The notes: generated by a model from the sequence alone, not told the origin. Counted from the stretch's first letter, positions 43,580-52,148 are shown. The stretch is 64,000 nt of DNA from Enterococcus_C asini_A (GCF_031928785.1 NZ_JARQAL010000006.1); one strand, 5' to 3'. Program-made: numbers and translations.

Positions 43580-44748
43580 AAATCTGCTCCTTTATTCAAT
43601 TCTGCTAGCAATCCTAAGTAACACTGAATCCCACCTAAGAGATTTTTTTCGTCAAACTGCATTTTATTGCTGTGTAGAGGATGGACATAGCCTTTTTCTT
43701 CATCCCGAATGCCCACAAAGAAAAAGAGCCCTGGGAAAACTTGCTGGTACATGGAAAAATCTTCTGCCAAAAGATAAGGTGGCGTGGTCACATAACTTTC
43801 CTTCGCAACTTTTTCTAAAGCGGCTACCATGCTCGCATCATTGTTCACCACTCGATACATATGATTAAACTGGACTTCTGCTGTACAGCCATAGCCTGCC
43901 GCCACATTTTGGGCAACACTTTGAATCCGTTCCACCATGGTTTCATAAACTTCATCAGAAAACGCCCGCATGGTGCCTTCCAAGGTGACTTCCCCGGGGA
44001 TGATATTCATGGCCTCGCCTCCTGTGATTTTGCCAAAGGTCAGTACCGCTGATTCCAAGGGTGAAAGATTACGAGAAATGATGCTGTGCAAACCTTGGAT
44101 TACCCCGCTCATGGCCAAAATGGCATCATGACCTTGTTGAGGCTGAGCACCGTGAGCAGATAAGCCAGTGATTTTAATGGTAACTTCCCCATTACGAGCC
44201 ATCATACCACCAACACGTGCGGCAATTACCCCAGCCGGAAATTCTGGAAATAAGTGAAGACCGATAATTTGCTCTACTCCAAGTTCTTGTAAAATTCCGG
44301 TATCCAGTAATAATTGCGCCCCACCCGGCCCTTCTTCTGCCGGTTGGAAAATCAGGATGACACGACCGCAAAGCTGTTTTCTGTGCGTTACTAAATAATT
44401 GGCAAAGCCTAGCATCGTTGCCATATGACCATCGTGGCCACAGGCGTGCATGCGCCCGGGATTTTTTGAAGCAAAATCCACTCCCGTTGCTTCAGTTACC
44501 GGTAACCCATCGATATCGGTGCGAAATGCCAATGTTTTGCCCGGATTCTTTCCTTCTAAAACCACTAAGAGACAAGTTTCTAAAGGCTGGTAAACCTCCG
44601 AATCGCGAATGCCCATTTTTTTCAGTTCTTTTTTCAAATAAGCACAGGTTTCATATTCTTCTAAGCCCAATTCGGGAATTTGGTGCAAATCCCGGCGCCA
44701 TCTTTTTACTTGGGGTAACAGGGCTGTTACTTCTTTGGTAATCTGCAA
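43576..44748 (-). CDS. dapL: N-acetyl-diaminopimelate deacetylase (M20D amidohydrolase)
   Basis: A 390-aa dinuclear-metal amidohydrolase: DIDGLPV, MHACGHDGHMATMLG (Cys103, His105), FQPAEEGPGGA and LLAEDFSMY are M20D hallmarks. Alone the family includes hippurate and auxin-conjugate hydrolases, but its operon with lysA and dapF and the divergent dapH indicate the acetylase-branch deacetylase (YkuR type). Release of acetate from N-acetyl-LL-diaminopimelate is the inferred reaction. GGAGG precedes the ATG. Confidence 0.85.
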   Translation of the reverse strand: MQITKEVTALLPQVKRWRRDLHQIPELGLEEYETCAYLKKELKKMGIRDSEVYQPLETCLLVVLEGKNPGKTLAFRTDIDGLPVTEATGVDFASKNPGRMHACGHDGHMATMLGFANYLVTHRKQLCGRVILIFQPAEEGPGGAQLLLDTGILQELGVEQIIGLHLFPEFPAGVIAARVGGMMARNGEVTIKITGLSAHGAQPQQGHDAILAMSGVIQGLHSIISRNLSPLESAVLTFGKITGGEAMNIIPGEVTLEGTMRAFSDEVYETMVERIQSVAQNVAAGYGCTAEVQFNHMYRVVNNDASMVAALEKVAKESYVTTPPYLLAEDFSMYQQVFPGLFFFVGIRDEEKGYVHPLHSNKMQFDEKNLLGGIQCYLGLLAELNKGADL

Positions 44749-44819
44749 GGAACCATCCCCTCCTTATGAAAAATTGCGTTTTTTTTACAGAAATCGTGAT
44801 ATTTTTAACCATTATGGTA

Positions 44820-44870
44820 TATAATCCTAATAATACATGAATTTTCTGAATAGCAAAACATTTTCAGAAT
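44820..44870. promoter_or_regulatory. Divergent lysine promoter region with tandem quasi-palindromes
   Basis: A -10 like TATAAT (44820-44825) reads toward dapA. Downstream lie two nearly identical boxes, ATTTTCTGAAT (44841-44851) and ATTTTCAGAAT (44860-44870), starting 19 bp apart; they also form the inverted pair TTCTGAA/TTCAGAA. They could bind a regulator of both dap operons. The roughly 190-nt gap is too short for a lysine riboswitch plus its expression platform and none of its motifs is seen. Confidence 0.45.
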
Positions 44871-44937
44871 ATTTTTCAAATTTTTAGCAAAAAGGGCTGA
44901 AGAGCTACGAGATAATCAGGGAGAGAGGTTGAATCAA

Positions 44938-45819
44938 ATGGCGATTTTCAAAGGAGCCGGTGTGGCATTGGTAACCCCAATGAATGCAGACGGCAGTGTA
45001 AACTATGATGAATTACAAGCATTAACAGAATGGCAAGTTCAAGAAGGAATCGACGCGATTATTGCCTGTGGTACCACTGGGGAGGCGTCCACGTTAAAAG
45101 ATGAAGAGCATATTAAAGTCATCGAAACCGTCGTCAAACAAGTAGCCGGACGGATTCCGGTAATTGGGGGCACTGGTTCCAATGATACTGCCCACGGGAT
45201 TCATTTAGCCAAAGAAGCAGAAAAAGTCGGCGCCGATGCTCTTTTAATCGTGACCCCTTATTACAATAAAGCCACCAAGTCCAGCTTAATCGCCCACTAT
45301 GAAGCGATTTGTAGCCAGACCAGTTTACCGGTGCTCTTATATTCCATCGAAGGACGCACTGGCTTGAATTTAACCGCTGAAATGGTGGCCCGCTTAAAAG
45401 AAATCCCCAATGTGCAAGGGATTAAAGAAGCCAGTGGCAATCTTTCCCAAATCGTGGAAATCGCCACGTTAGTAGATGAAAACTTTGCTTTGTATTCCGG
45501 AAATGACGACCAAGTCTTGCCTTTACTTTCGGTGGGAGGCTCTGGGGTGATTTCCACCATTGCCAACCTTTTGCCTAAAGAAACTTCTGCCATGGTGCAC
45601 AATTATTTAGAAGGCAACTGGGAAAAGGCGCAAAAAACTCAACTGGCGCAACTGCCCTTAATTCACGCTATTTTCGCGGAAGTCAATCCCGTACCGGTAA
45701 AAGCTGCGGTGAGCCTATTAGGCAAATGCGAAATGCACTACCGCTTGCCTTTAGGGGTACCGGAAAAGAGCACATTAGATAATTTAAAAACTGCCATGAA
45801 CGCCTATGGACTGCTTTAG
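44938..45819 (+). CDS. dapA: 4-hydroxy-tetrahydrodipicolinate synthase
   Basis: A 293-aa DHDPS. It condenses pyruvate with aspartate semialdehyde. Motifs: CGTTGEAST (44-52, with Thr46 and Thr47), YYNKATKSS, Tyr135 in LLYSIEGRTG, Arg140, and Schiff-base Lys163 in IKEASGN. The frame opens at 44929 with TTG but the ATG at 44938 follows GAGAGG at proper spacing. First gene of dapA-dapB-dapH; the 10-nt gap to dapB contains its ribosome binding site. Confidence 0.94.
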   Translation: MAIFKGAGVALVTPMNADGSVNYDELQALTEWQVQEGIDAIIACGTTGEASTLKDEEHIKVIETVVKQVAGRIPVIGGTGSNDTAHGIHLAKEAEKVGADALLIVTPYYNKATKSSLIAHYEAICSQTSLPVLLYSIEGRTGLNLTAEMVARLKEIPNVQGIKEASGNLSQIVEIATLVDENFALYSGNDDQVLPLLSVGGSGVISTIANLLPKETSAMVHNYLEGNWEKAQKTQLAQLPLIHAIFAEVNPVPVKAAVSLLGKCEMHYRLPLGVPEKSTLDNLKTAMNAYGLL

Positions 45820-45829
45820 GAGGTTGACC

Positions 45830-46594
45830 ATGAAAAAAATTATTGTTAACGGTATTTTTGGACGCATGGGACAAGTCTTGAAAGTCGCCATTCAAAAAGA
45901 TCCCGGCCTCGTGTTAGTGGCAGGCATTGACGCTCATACAAAGCAAGAGCAGGAAGTTCAAGGGGATTTTCCCGTCTACCAAAGCATGAGAGAAGTCACC
46001 GAAGAAGCCGATGTGGTAATTGACTTTTCCCATCACTCGGCGGTGCCAGAGTTGATCAATGTCTGCGTGGAACGGAATTTACCTGTAGTCGTAGCTACCA
46101 CGGGACTGGATGACGACACCAAAGCCATGCTAGCGGTGGCAGGAAAAGTCATCCCCGTCTTTGTCTCTGCCAATATGTCACTGGGGATTAATGTGCTTTT
46201 AAAAGCCTTACAAACCATTAGCCCCGCATTAGAAGCCGACTTTAATATTGAAATTATCGAAAAGCACCACAATCAGAAAAAAGATGCGCCCAGTGGCACG
46301 GCCCTGCTTTTAGCTGACGGGATTAACGACAGCTTGGCAGAACCGAAGACCTATGTCTATGGTCGCCACGGTTTGGAATTAAGCAATCCTTTAGATGAAA
46401 TGGGCATTCACGCCGTTCGTGGCGGTACCATTCCGGGAGAGCATACGGTGCTCTACGCTGGGGATGATGAAATCATCGAATTGACCCACACCGCTTTAAG
46501 TCGGGATATCTTTGCAAACGGTGCGCTAAAAGCCGCCATCTTTTTGGCCGAGCAAGCACCGGGCTTGTATTCCATGGCGGACTTACTGAAATAA
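45830..46594 (+). CDS. dapB: 4-hydroxy-tetrahydrodipicolinate reductase
   Basis: A 254-aa NAD(P)H-dependent enzyme: nucleotide-binding GIFGRMGQVL at the start (a GxxGxxG variant), FSHHSAV, ATTGLDDD, and the catalytic EIIEKHHNQKKDAPSGTALLLA segment with the His pair and Lys. AGGAGG lies 7 nt before the ATG at 45830. It reduces the DapA product to tetrahydrodipicolinate, used by DapH next in the operon. Confidence 0.95.
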   Translation: MKKIIVNGIFGRMGQVLKVAIQKDPGLVLVAGIDAHTKQEQEVQGDFPVYQSMREVTEEADVVIDFSHHSAVPELINVCVERNLPVVVATTGLDDDTKAMLAVAGKVIPVFVSANMSLGINVLLKALQTISPALEADFNIEIIEKHHNQKKDAPSGTALLLADGINDSLAEPKTYVYGRHGLELSNPLDEMGIHAVRGGTIPGEHTVLYAGDDEIIELTHTALSRDIFANGALKAAIFLAEQAPGLYSMADLLK

Positions 46595-46620
46595 TCAAAA
46601 ACAGCGAAAGGAATGATTTG

Positions 46621-47328
46621 ATGGAAATAACAGATCCTTATGCGCTGGCTCGCTACATTAAAGACGCTCACAAAACCACCCCGGTAAAAGCCTATCTAAG
46701 CGGGAATTTACAAGGGATCAGGGCTGAAAATGGCGTCAAACTCTTTGGTCAAGGCCAGTTTTGGCTCGCCATTGGGGATGTAGAAGCAGTCAATGCTTTT
46801 TTACAAGAGCACCAAGATATGATTACGGATTCCTATTTGGAAAATGATCGGCGCAATTCGGCAATTCCTATGCTGGATTTGACAACGGTGGATGCTCGTA
46901 TTGAACCAGGAGCATTTATCCGCGACCAAGTGGCCATTGAAAAAAATGCAGTCATTATGATGGGAGCCGTGATTAATATTGGGGCGGTCATTGGCGAAGG
47001 CACCATGATCGATATGAACGCTGTCCTCGGTGCTCGGGCCACAGTAGGCAAAGGTGCTCACATCGGCGCCGGGGCAGTTTTAGCTGGAGTTTTAGAACCC
47101 CCTTCCGCAAGTCCTGTGATTATTGAAGATGAGGTCTTAATCGGTGCCAATGCCGTGGTTTTAGAAGGCGTGCGAGTAGGCAAAGGCGCTGTAGTGGCTG
47201 CCGGTGCAATCGTCACCACAGATGTGCCCCCAGGAGCTGTCGTGGCAGGCTCACCTGCTAAAGTTGTCAAGATGAAAGATGAGAAGACAGCAGGGAAAAC
47301 TGAGATTTTAGAGGATTTGAGAGGGTAG
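46621..47328 (+). CDS. dapH: Tetrahydrodipicolinate N-acetyltransferase
   Basis: A 235-aa left-handed beta-helix acetyltransferase of the Firmicute DapH (YkuQ) type. An N-terminal alpha/beta domain (1-85) is followed by hexapeptide repeats (about 90-215, e.g. IGAVIGEGTMID, IGAGAVLAGVLEPPS, VVAAGAIVTTDVPPGAVVAGSPAKVV). It acetylates tetrahydrodipicolinate. The next step, the aminotransferase PatA, is not found in this window. ATG at 46621 follows AAAGGAA. Its operon ends at 47349-47382. Confidence 0.94.
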   Translation: MEITDPYALARYIKDAHKTTPVKAYLSGNLQGIRAENGVKLFGQGQFWLAIGDVEAVNAFLQEHQDMITDSYLENDRRNSAIPMLDLTTVDARIEPGAFIRDQVAIEKNAVIMMGAVINIGAVIGEGTMIDMNAVLGARATVGKGAHIGAGAVLAGVLEPPSASPVIIEDEVLIGANAVVLEGVRVGKGAVVAAGAIVTTDVPPGAVVAGSPAKVVKMKDEKTAGKTEILEDLRG

Positions 47329-47348
47329 AACTGCTGAAAAAATAAGAA

Positions 47349-47382
47349 CCCCCCGCCAGGAAAGTGATTCTGGCGGGGGGCT
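47349..47382 (+). terminator. GC-rich terminator of the dapA-dapB-dapH operon
   Basis: CCCCCCGCCAG / CTGGCGGGGGG perfect 11-bp stem followed by a T-rich tract. Confidence 0.9.
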
Positions 47383-47451
47383 ATCTTTTTCTACTTTAAA
47401 ATCTTATTATGTTTGATACTCATTCAGAAAATCACAGTTTCCTCCTTATTT

Positions 47452-47505
47452 CCTTTCAACCACCACCAAAATCCCATTAGGATCTTTTACCCTCAATTGA
47501 CCGTT
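47452..47505 (-). repeat. Left 54-bp direct repeat: displaced 3' end of the VOC gene
   Basis: Identical over 54 bp to 55452-55505, exactly 8000 bp away in the same orientation. In the VOC reading frame it encodes the last 18 shared residues (NGQLRVKDPNGILVVVER); this copy continues AAA TAA (Lys, stop) whereas the gene copy continues Leu-Phe-stop. It is not attached to any gene body. The 47329-47694 gap contains only this, the dap terminator and the frlD terminator. Confidence 0.95.
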
Positions 47506-47604
47506 GAGTTATTATTTTAGTTATTTGGTTGGAGGAGCATATAGGATAACGTTTATAAATTTTGTTCTGACTTATTCATGATTAGTGCCATAATATAAAA
47601 CTAG

Positions 47605-47653
47605 AAAAACAGATGTAAAACAACTCTGGTTCATTTGTCTTACACCCGTTTTT
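47605..47653 (-). terminator. Terminator of the Amadori-sugar operon
   Basis: A 19-pair stem with a few G-U pairs between 47605-47623 and 47635-47653; on the minus strand it ends in a T run. Confidence 0.88.
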
Positions 47654-47694
47654 ATGATTGTCCTAAAGTCCGTATTAGACACTTCATTTCTATT

Positions 47695-48549
47695 TCAATC
47701 TATTGGTACTCCACATCCGAAAGCGCCATTTACTTGCAAGACATCATAAGCTAAATTAGCTGCTTTTTTAAAGCAATCAATTACTTTTTCTTCATTGATT
47801 TCTCCATCTTGTAAATATCTCATTAATTGAACCGCAAAGGCTGCAAAATAACTGTCCCCCGCACCCATAGTATCCAAAACACTATCCGATTTTCGGATAA
47901 ATCCTTGATAGGTAATCTCATTTTTTGTATCAACAAATAGAGGGCTTTCACTCCCTTTGGTCAACAAAATAAAGCGAACATTATTTTCTATGCAGCGCTT
48001 TTTCAATCGTTCAATTTCCAAAGGACTATCTTTAGAAACTGAAAATTGTGCAATGAAAATATTTGGACAAACTTTATCTAAATACTCATCTGTACGATAT
48101 TTTTCCAAATCTGAAAAATCAAAAGAAATCTTAGTACCACTGGCTTTTATTTCCGAGAGCTTATCTTCTGTTTTGGCATGACAGCCTGAATGAACTAGTA
48201 GACTATGACCGAATAATTCTAGTAGCTCCGCGGATAGATCTGGGGTTTGTCTTGATCCCCGTTGACTACTTACAAAAATTCGTTCTCCATCTTTTATTTC
48301 TACAAAGACTTTTTCAGAAGGGGATTCCGTTCGATTACAATAATGAAGATCCACCTTGTTTTCATTCAGTCCACCAATGATTAATTGACCGTCTGCATCG
48401 TCTGAAATTGTCCCAACATAAAACGCCTCTACGCCACTTTTTTTCCCAGCAACTGCAAAATTTACAGCATTTCCTCCAGGATACTTGATATTTTGATTCG
48501 TATAATAATCTACTTTGTTATCGCCGAATCCCACTACATAGTCAGACAT
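47695..48549 (-). CDS. frlD: PfkB-family sugar kinase, fructoselysine kinase-like
   Basis: A 284-aa ribokinase-fold protein. YPGGNAVNFAVAGKK (substrate-binding Gly-Gly), YVGTISDDADG, and the C-terminal catalytic motif DTMGAGDSYFAAF with the base Asp. AGAGGTGG precedes the ATG at 48549. The neighbour FrlB-like deglycase and the general FrlD resemblance point to fructoselysine phosphorylation, but the operon also encodes a PTS that would deliver the sugar already phosphorylated. The kinase's real substrate is therefore open. Last gene of the operon. Confidence 0.75.
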   Translation of the reverse strand: MSDYVVGFGDNKVDYYTNQNIKYPGGNAVNFAVAGKKSGVEAFYVGTISDDADGQLIIGGLNENKVDLHYCNRTESPSEKVFVEIKDGERIFVSSQRGSRQTPDLSAELLELFGHSLLVHSGCHAKTEDKLSEIKASGTKISFDFSDLEKYRTDEYLDKVCPNIFIAQFSVSKDSPLEIERLKKRCIENNVRFILLTKGSESPLFVDTKNEITYQGFIRKSDSVLDTMGAGDSYFAAFAVQLMRYLQDGEINEEKVIDCFKKAANLAYDVLQVNGAFGCGVPID

Positions 48550-48561
48550 TTTTTCCACCTC

Positions 48562-49566
48562 TTAGTATTCCACAACACGATAATAACGTCGGGTTTCCAA
48601 AGAATGATTCCGGATTGCTTCAAGATGAACACTAATCCGTCCTAATACGGCCCACATTACTGGAGCACATACATATTTTCTAAATTCAGGGCTAATTCCT
48701 GGTAATTCATAGTCTTTCGTATCAAAAACATTAAATTCATCAGTATACTGACTAGCAAAGCGTTCTACCCGTTCGTCTAAAGGTCGTGTTTCCCCTTCTG
48801 TTTTAACTAAAGTCACGCAAACATCTTTTTCCACCAACTCCAAAGTACCATGGAAAAATTCAGGAGAAGAGACAGATTTTGTTCTTAACCATTGAGATTC
48901 TTCTAACACACACATCGAATATGAATAAGTAATTCCCCAAAGATTTCCACTTCCAACCCAAATTTGATATGGATCATTTTGATATTTTTCAGCATATTTC
49001 TTTGCTTTTTCATCAGCAGCTTCCCGAACTTTCGTAAGAGCCTTTGGTAGATTTCTAAGTTCATTGGCAAATTGCTCATACTTATCAAATTCACCATTAT
49101 ATTTCATAATTGACATAATCAAGAAATAAAGGGGCATTTCTTGGGGACGTCCATCATGATAGTTAATACTATAAGTACAAAGTTCTTCTAGTGGAGTATT
49201 TTCTTTACTAACAATCCCTACTGTAGGAATATTGCGTTCTTTTAAATATTCAGCAGCTTTGATAGTTTCTTTTGTGTCGCCAGATTTTGAGTAAAGAACA
49301 ACTAAAGATTTTTCGTTTAATTGTTTGTGTCCGGTTAAAACTAATTCAGCGGCAGTAATTGAATAAACTGGGATAGAAGATTCTGTTTGTAGCACATAGT
49401 CAAATGGCTGCATAACTGCTACCGATCCACCAGAAGCGGTAAAGAAAATATTAGAAATACCATTTTCATAAGCCTCTTTAGCAACGCCCTCTGCGTGTTC
49501 ACGTGTTCCGTATATTAATTCTCCTCGTTGTTCCATCTCTACTGCATTAAATTTAAGCATCATTTT
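48562..49566 (-). CDS. frlB: SIS-domain fructoselysine/glucoselysine-6-phosphate deglycase
   Basis: A 334-aa double-SIS protein very close in layout to FrlB/GfrF: IFFTASGGSVAVMQP, LVVLYSKSGDTKETI, TYSYSMCVLEESQWL, SPEFFHGTLEL, ETRPLDERVERF and the end NHSLETRRYYRVVEY. The Glu and His in SPEFFHG correspond to the catalytic pair of FrlB's AGEYFHG. The reaction is release of lysine and a hexose 6-phosphate from a phosphorylated Amadori product. AAAGGAA is before the ATG at 49566. It lies between frlD and the EIID gene. Confidence 0.86.
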   Translation of the reverse strand, partial: KMMLKFNAVEMEQRGELIYGTREHAEGVAKEAYENGISNIFFTASGGSVAVMQPFDYVLQTESSIPVYSITAAELVLTGHKQLNEKSLVVLYSKSGDTKETIKAAEYLKERNIPTVGIVSKENTPLEELCTYSINYHDGRPQEMPLYFLIMSIMKYNGEFDKYEQFANELRNLPKALTKVREAADEKAKKYAEKYQNDPYQIWVGSGNLWGITYSYSMCVLEESQWLRTKSVSSPEFFHGTLELVEKDVCVTLVKTEGETRPLDERVERFASQYTDEFNVFDTKDYELPGISPEFRKYVCAPVMWAVLGRISVHLEAIRNHSLETRRYYRVVEY

Positions 49567-49585
49567 ATTTCCTTTCATTTGTAAT

Positions 49586-50407
49586 TTAAATTGTCAAAAA
49601 ACCAAAGTAAGCAGCGATAATCCCAAAAGCGAAAATTCCAAATAATAGATAGGTTGTCTTAACACCCTTTTTCAATAAATAGTAAATTAACATTACTGCT
49701 ACAACTGAAAGTAGATTAGGCAAAATGCCATCTAATATATCTTGGAATTTTTGCAAGTCATCACCTTGACCAATACTTCCGGCTACTTTTACAGTTACCA
49801 TATTCCCGGTCATCCCCCCGATGACCATCAATCCCAGTATCGACGCTCCGTACATCAATGATTTCATCAAACCTGAAGATTCGACATTTTCTAAAATAGT
49901 GGTCCCAAACTCATAACCTTTCATAGCACCAAAATAGCGAATCGTATACGTTGGTACATTATAAATTAGTAAAAACAATAACGGACCCAGAATACTACCA
50001 TTTAAAGCTAACGAGGTTCCCACCCCTGTTGCAATAACCCGCAATGTTCCCCAGAAAAAGGAATCGCCAATTCCAGCTAAAGGTCCCATCAAAGCAGTTT
50101 TAATGTTAGTAATACTTCCAGGATCAAAATTTCTTGGATCATTGGCATTCCGTTCTTCCATGGATGCCACAATTCCCATAATAAAAGTAGATAACGGTGC
50201 TGAAGTATTAAAAAATTCCAAGTGCCTAGCACCTGCTTCGGCTCTGGCTTCTTTGTCATCTCCATAAAGTTTTTCGATTAAATCGGCCATAGCAAATTCA
50301 AAGCCCATATTTTGTTGACGTTCAAAGTTCCAAGATGCTTCCAGAGCAAAAGAACGGAAAAATATTTTTTTCAAATCTTGTTTCGTTATTTTTTTATCAG
50401 AAATCAT
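49586..50407 (-). CDS. PTS EIID, mannose family
   Basis: A 273-aa membrane protein: MISDKKITKQDLKKIFFRSFALEASWNFERQQNMGFEFAMADLIEKLYG, in pieces, is the EIID N terminus, and GPLAGIGDSFFWGTLR and GASILGLMVIGGMTGNMV are family motifs. The ATG at 50407 overlaps the EIIC stop, which fixes the start. With EIIC it forms the sugar channel of a mannose-type PTS. Confidence 0.93.
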   Translation of the reverse strand: MISDKKITKQDLKKIFFRSFALEASWNFERQQNMGFEFAMADLIEKLYGDDKEARAEAGARHLEFFNTSAPLSTFIMGIVASMEERNANDPRNFDPGSITNIKTALMGPLAGIGDSFFWGTLRVIATGVGTSLALNGSILGPLLFLLIYNVPTYTIRYFGAMKGYEFGTTILENVESSGLMKSLMYGASILGLMVIGGMTGNMVTVKVAGSIGQGDDLQKFQDILDGILPNLLSVVAVMLIYYLLKKGVKTTYLLFGIFAFGIIAAYFGFLTI

Positions 50408-51182
50408 CGTCAACGTCACCTCCTTGAGTCGCAACTTTTTTATCAATTTGAGAAGTTATATTGACTAAAATAAACGCGATACATGCAGCAAAGATTGAGA
50501 TTCCCAATACTGGAACATGTAGGTAACTATACAGTGCAAATCCCATAATGAAGAAAACAACTACTTCCTTCTTCAAAATCATTTGCAATAAGATTGCAAA
50601 TCCTAAAGCCGGCATAATTCCTGCTGCAATGCTAATTCCAGTTTGAATAAATTCGGGAATTTGGTTAAGTATTTTCTCCATAAACGGACTTCCCAAATAA
50701 AAAGCCAATGTTACAAAGATAGCTCTTGGTAAACTTTTCACAACTAACCAACCAAAAATATGCATATTGGCGGCTTTTTTAATTTCACCATCAGCTGCAT
50801 ACTTATCTGCTTTTCTTGCAACCATTGGCAATACGAGTAAAGTTAACAAATTATCAACAATTAAAAACAACGCGGCAATTGGGAAAGCTAAAGTTAGAGC
50901 AAATTCAGCTCCTTTTCCTGTAGCAATGGCAAATGCAGTTCCTAAAATACCTCCAGAAACCAAATCAGGTGGCCGAGAAGCTCCAATTGTAATCGCGCCA
51001 ATAAAGGCTAATTCTAAGGTTGCGCCCATGATAATACCGGTTTGCAAATCGCCCATAATAAGCCCAACAAAGACACTGGAAATCAATGGTCTTGAAATAT
51101 TATTGGTACCTGTTAGCCAATCGGCCACAATGAGCGCAGTTAACAAACCAAGTAACACGGCTTGTAATAATGAATCCTGCAT
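50397..51182 (-). CDS. PTS EIIC, mannose/sorbose family
   Basis: A 261-aa membrane protein with about seven helices: DWLTGTNNISRPLISSVFVGLIMGDLQTGIIMGATLEL in pieces, and IGASRPPDLVSGGILGTAFA are typical of EIIC of this family. GAAGGGAG precedes the ATG. It overlaps EIID by 11 bp and lies 16 nt after EIIB. Confidence 0.93.
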   Translation of the reverse strand: MQDSLLQAVLLGLLTALIVADWLTGTNNISRPLISSVFVGLIMGDLQTGIIMGATLELAFIGAITIGASRPPDLVSGGILGTAFAIATGKGAEFALTLAFPIAALFLIVDNLLTLLVLPMVARKADKYAADGEIKKAANMHIFGWLVVKSLPRAIFVTLAFYLGSPFMEKILNQIPEFIQTGISIAAGIMPALGFAILLQMILKKEVVVFFIMGFALYSYLHVPVLGISIFAACIAFILVNITSQIDKKVATQGGDVDDDF

Positions 51183-51198
51183 TTTTTTCTCCCTTCTT

Positions 51199-51669
51199 TT
51201 ACATTAAGTGTTTAATATCTTGTTTTACATCAGTTGGTACTTGTTGTGCATATACGTCCACATTATCAGCAATCATCTCCTTTAAATATTCTCGATCTAC
51301 TTCTGTAACAAATACTGAATGAGTCAAAGATTGACTTCCAGGAACTTCTTTTACACCGCCTAGATTTACACTATTCAATGAATCCACACCTTTTACTAGG
51401 CGATAGGCATCTTTAATATTTTGGACTACAATTAATAATTTGTATTTATCTGTTTTCCCGGTGTTGATTGATTCAATTGAGTCCTCAATATTTTTAATCA
51501 CAACTTTTACATTGTGAGGTGCCGCTAATTTCAAGGTTGTTTTTTGAATTGAATTGTTTACGACATCATCGTTGGCCACCAAAATACAGTCGATGTCCAA
51601 GGCATTACTCCAAGTCAGTGCTACTTGACCATGAATCAAACGGTGATCTACTCTTAATAATTTAATCAT
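51199..51669 (-). CDS. PTS EIIB, mannose/sorbose family
   Basis: A 156-aa phosphocarrier with the phosphohistidine in DHRLIHGQVALTWSN. The frame is open further up to 51714, overlapping EIIA, but GGAGT lies before the ATG at 51669 and the domain starts there. It passes phosphate from EIIA to the incoming sugar, normally to the hydroxyl on C6. Confidence 0.92.
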   Translation of the reverse strand: MIKLLRVDHRLIHGQVALTWSNALDIDCILVANDDVVNNSIQKTTLKLAAPHNVKVVIKNIEDSIESINTGKTDKYKLLIVVQNIKDAYRLVKGVDSLNSVNLGGVKEVPGSQSLTHSVFVTEVDREYLKEMIADNVDVYAQQVPTDVKQDIKHLM

Positions 51670-51688
51670 TTTTTTACTCCATTCTTTT

Positions 51689-52105
51689 TTAAAATTCTTC
51701 ATTTTCTTCTTCATAAGATAATTGGTTACAGTAAATGAGTCCTTGACTAGAAGTTTTAATTGCCTCTTGAACTAATTGGTTAAGATCTTGTTGAGTATCT
51801 AACTTCACAGCCAACTCAATTACCAAGCTTAAATTCATTCCGGCAACCAAATGAATCGACGAGCTTGATGGAATATATTTCATCCATTCATTATTGATAC
51901 TGCCTCCAAAAATATCGGTAACCACAATCAAGGGCTCTTTGTTATTTGCTGCCAAATACCCACTGATTGTTTTTTCTAAATCGTCATTGCCATCTATGTA
52001 GGCACACAGGTACTCTAAGCACTGGTTTTTACCGATAATGAATTGTGCTGTTTCGACCATGCCCCTTGCTAATGGACCATGACTCATACATAAAACTTTT
52101 GTCAT
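51689..52105 (-). CDS. PTS EIIA, mannose family
   Basis: A 138-aa EIIA-man domain with the phosphohistidine in MSHGPLARGM and VVTDIFGGSINNEWM. The frame starts at 52114, but GAAAGG is better spaced for the ATG at 52105. It is the first gene of the operon and follows a near-consensus sigma-54 promoter. Transfers phosphate from HPr to EIIB. Confidence 0.9.
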   Translation of the reverse strand: MTKVLCMSHGPLARGMVETAQFIIGKNQCLEYLCAYIDGNDDLEKTISGYLAANNKEPLIVVTDIFGGSINNEWMKYIPSSSSIHLVAGMNLSLVIELAVKLDTQQDLNQLVQEAIKTSSQGLIYCNQLSYEEENEEF

Positions 52106-52132
52106 CTCACTCATCCTTTCATGCTTTTATAA

Positions 52133-52148
52133 AGCAATAAGCGTGCCA
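52133..52148 (-). promoter_or_regulatory. Sigma-54 (-24/-12) promoter of the PTS operon
   Basis: Minus strand TGGCACG-CTTA-TTGCT, matching the consensus TGGCACG-N4-TTGCW at every fixed base. Start would be near 52122, giving a very short leader before the ATG at 52105. An imperfect inverted repeat TGTAATC...GATTCACA (52225-52249), overlapping the activator's stop codon, is a tentative upstream activator site. Confidence 0.85.

Noticed and set aside
44749..44937. Lysine riboswitch or T-box in the dap intergenic region
   Set aside because: The gap is too short and lacks the conserved loops; only two short boxes and a -10 are seen.
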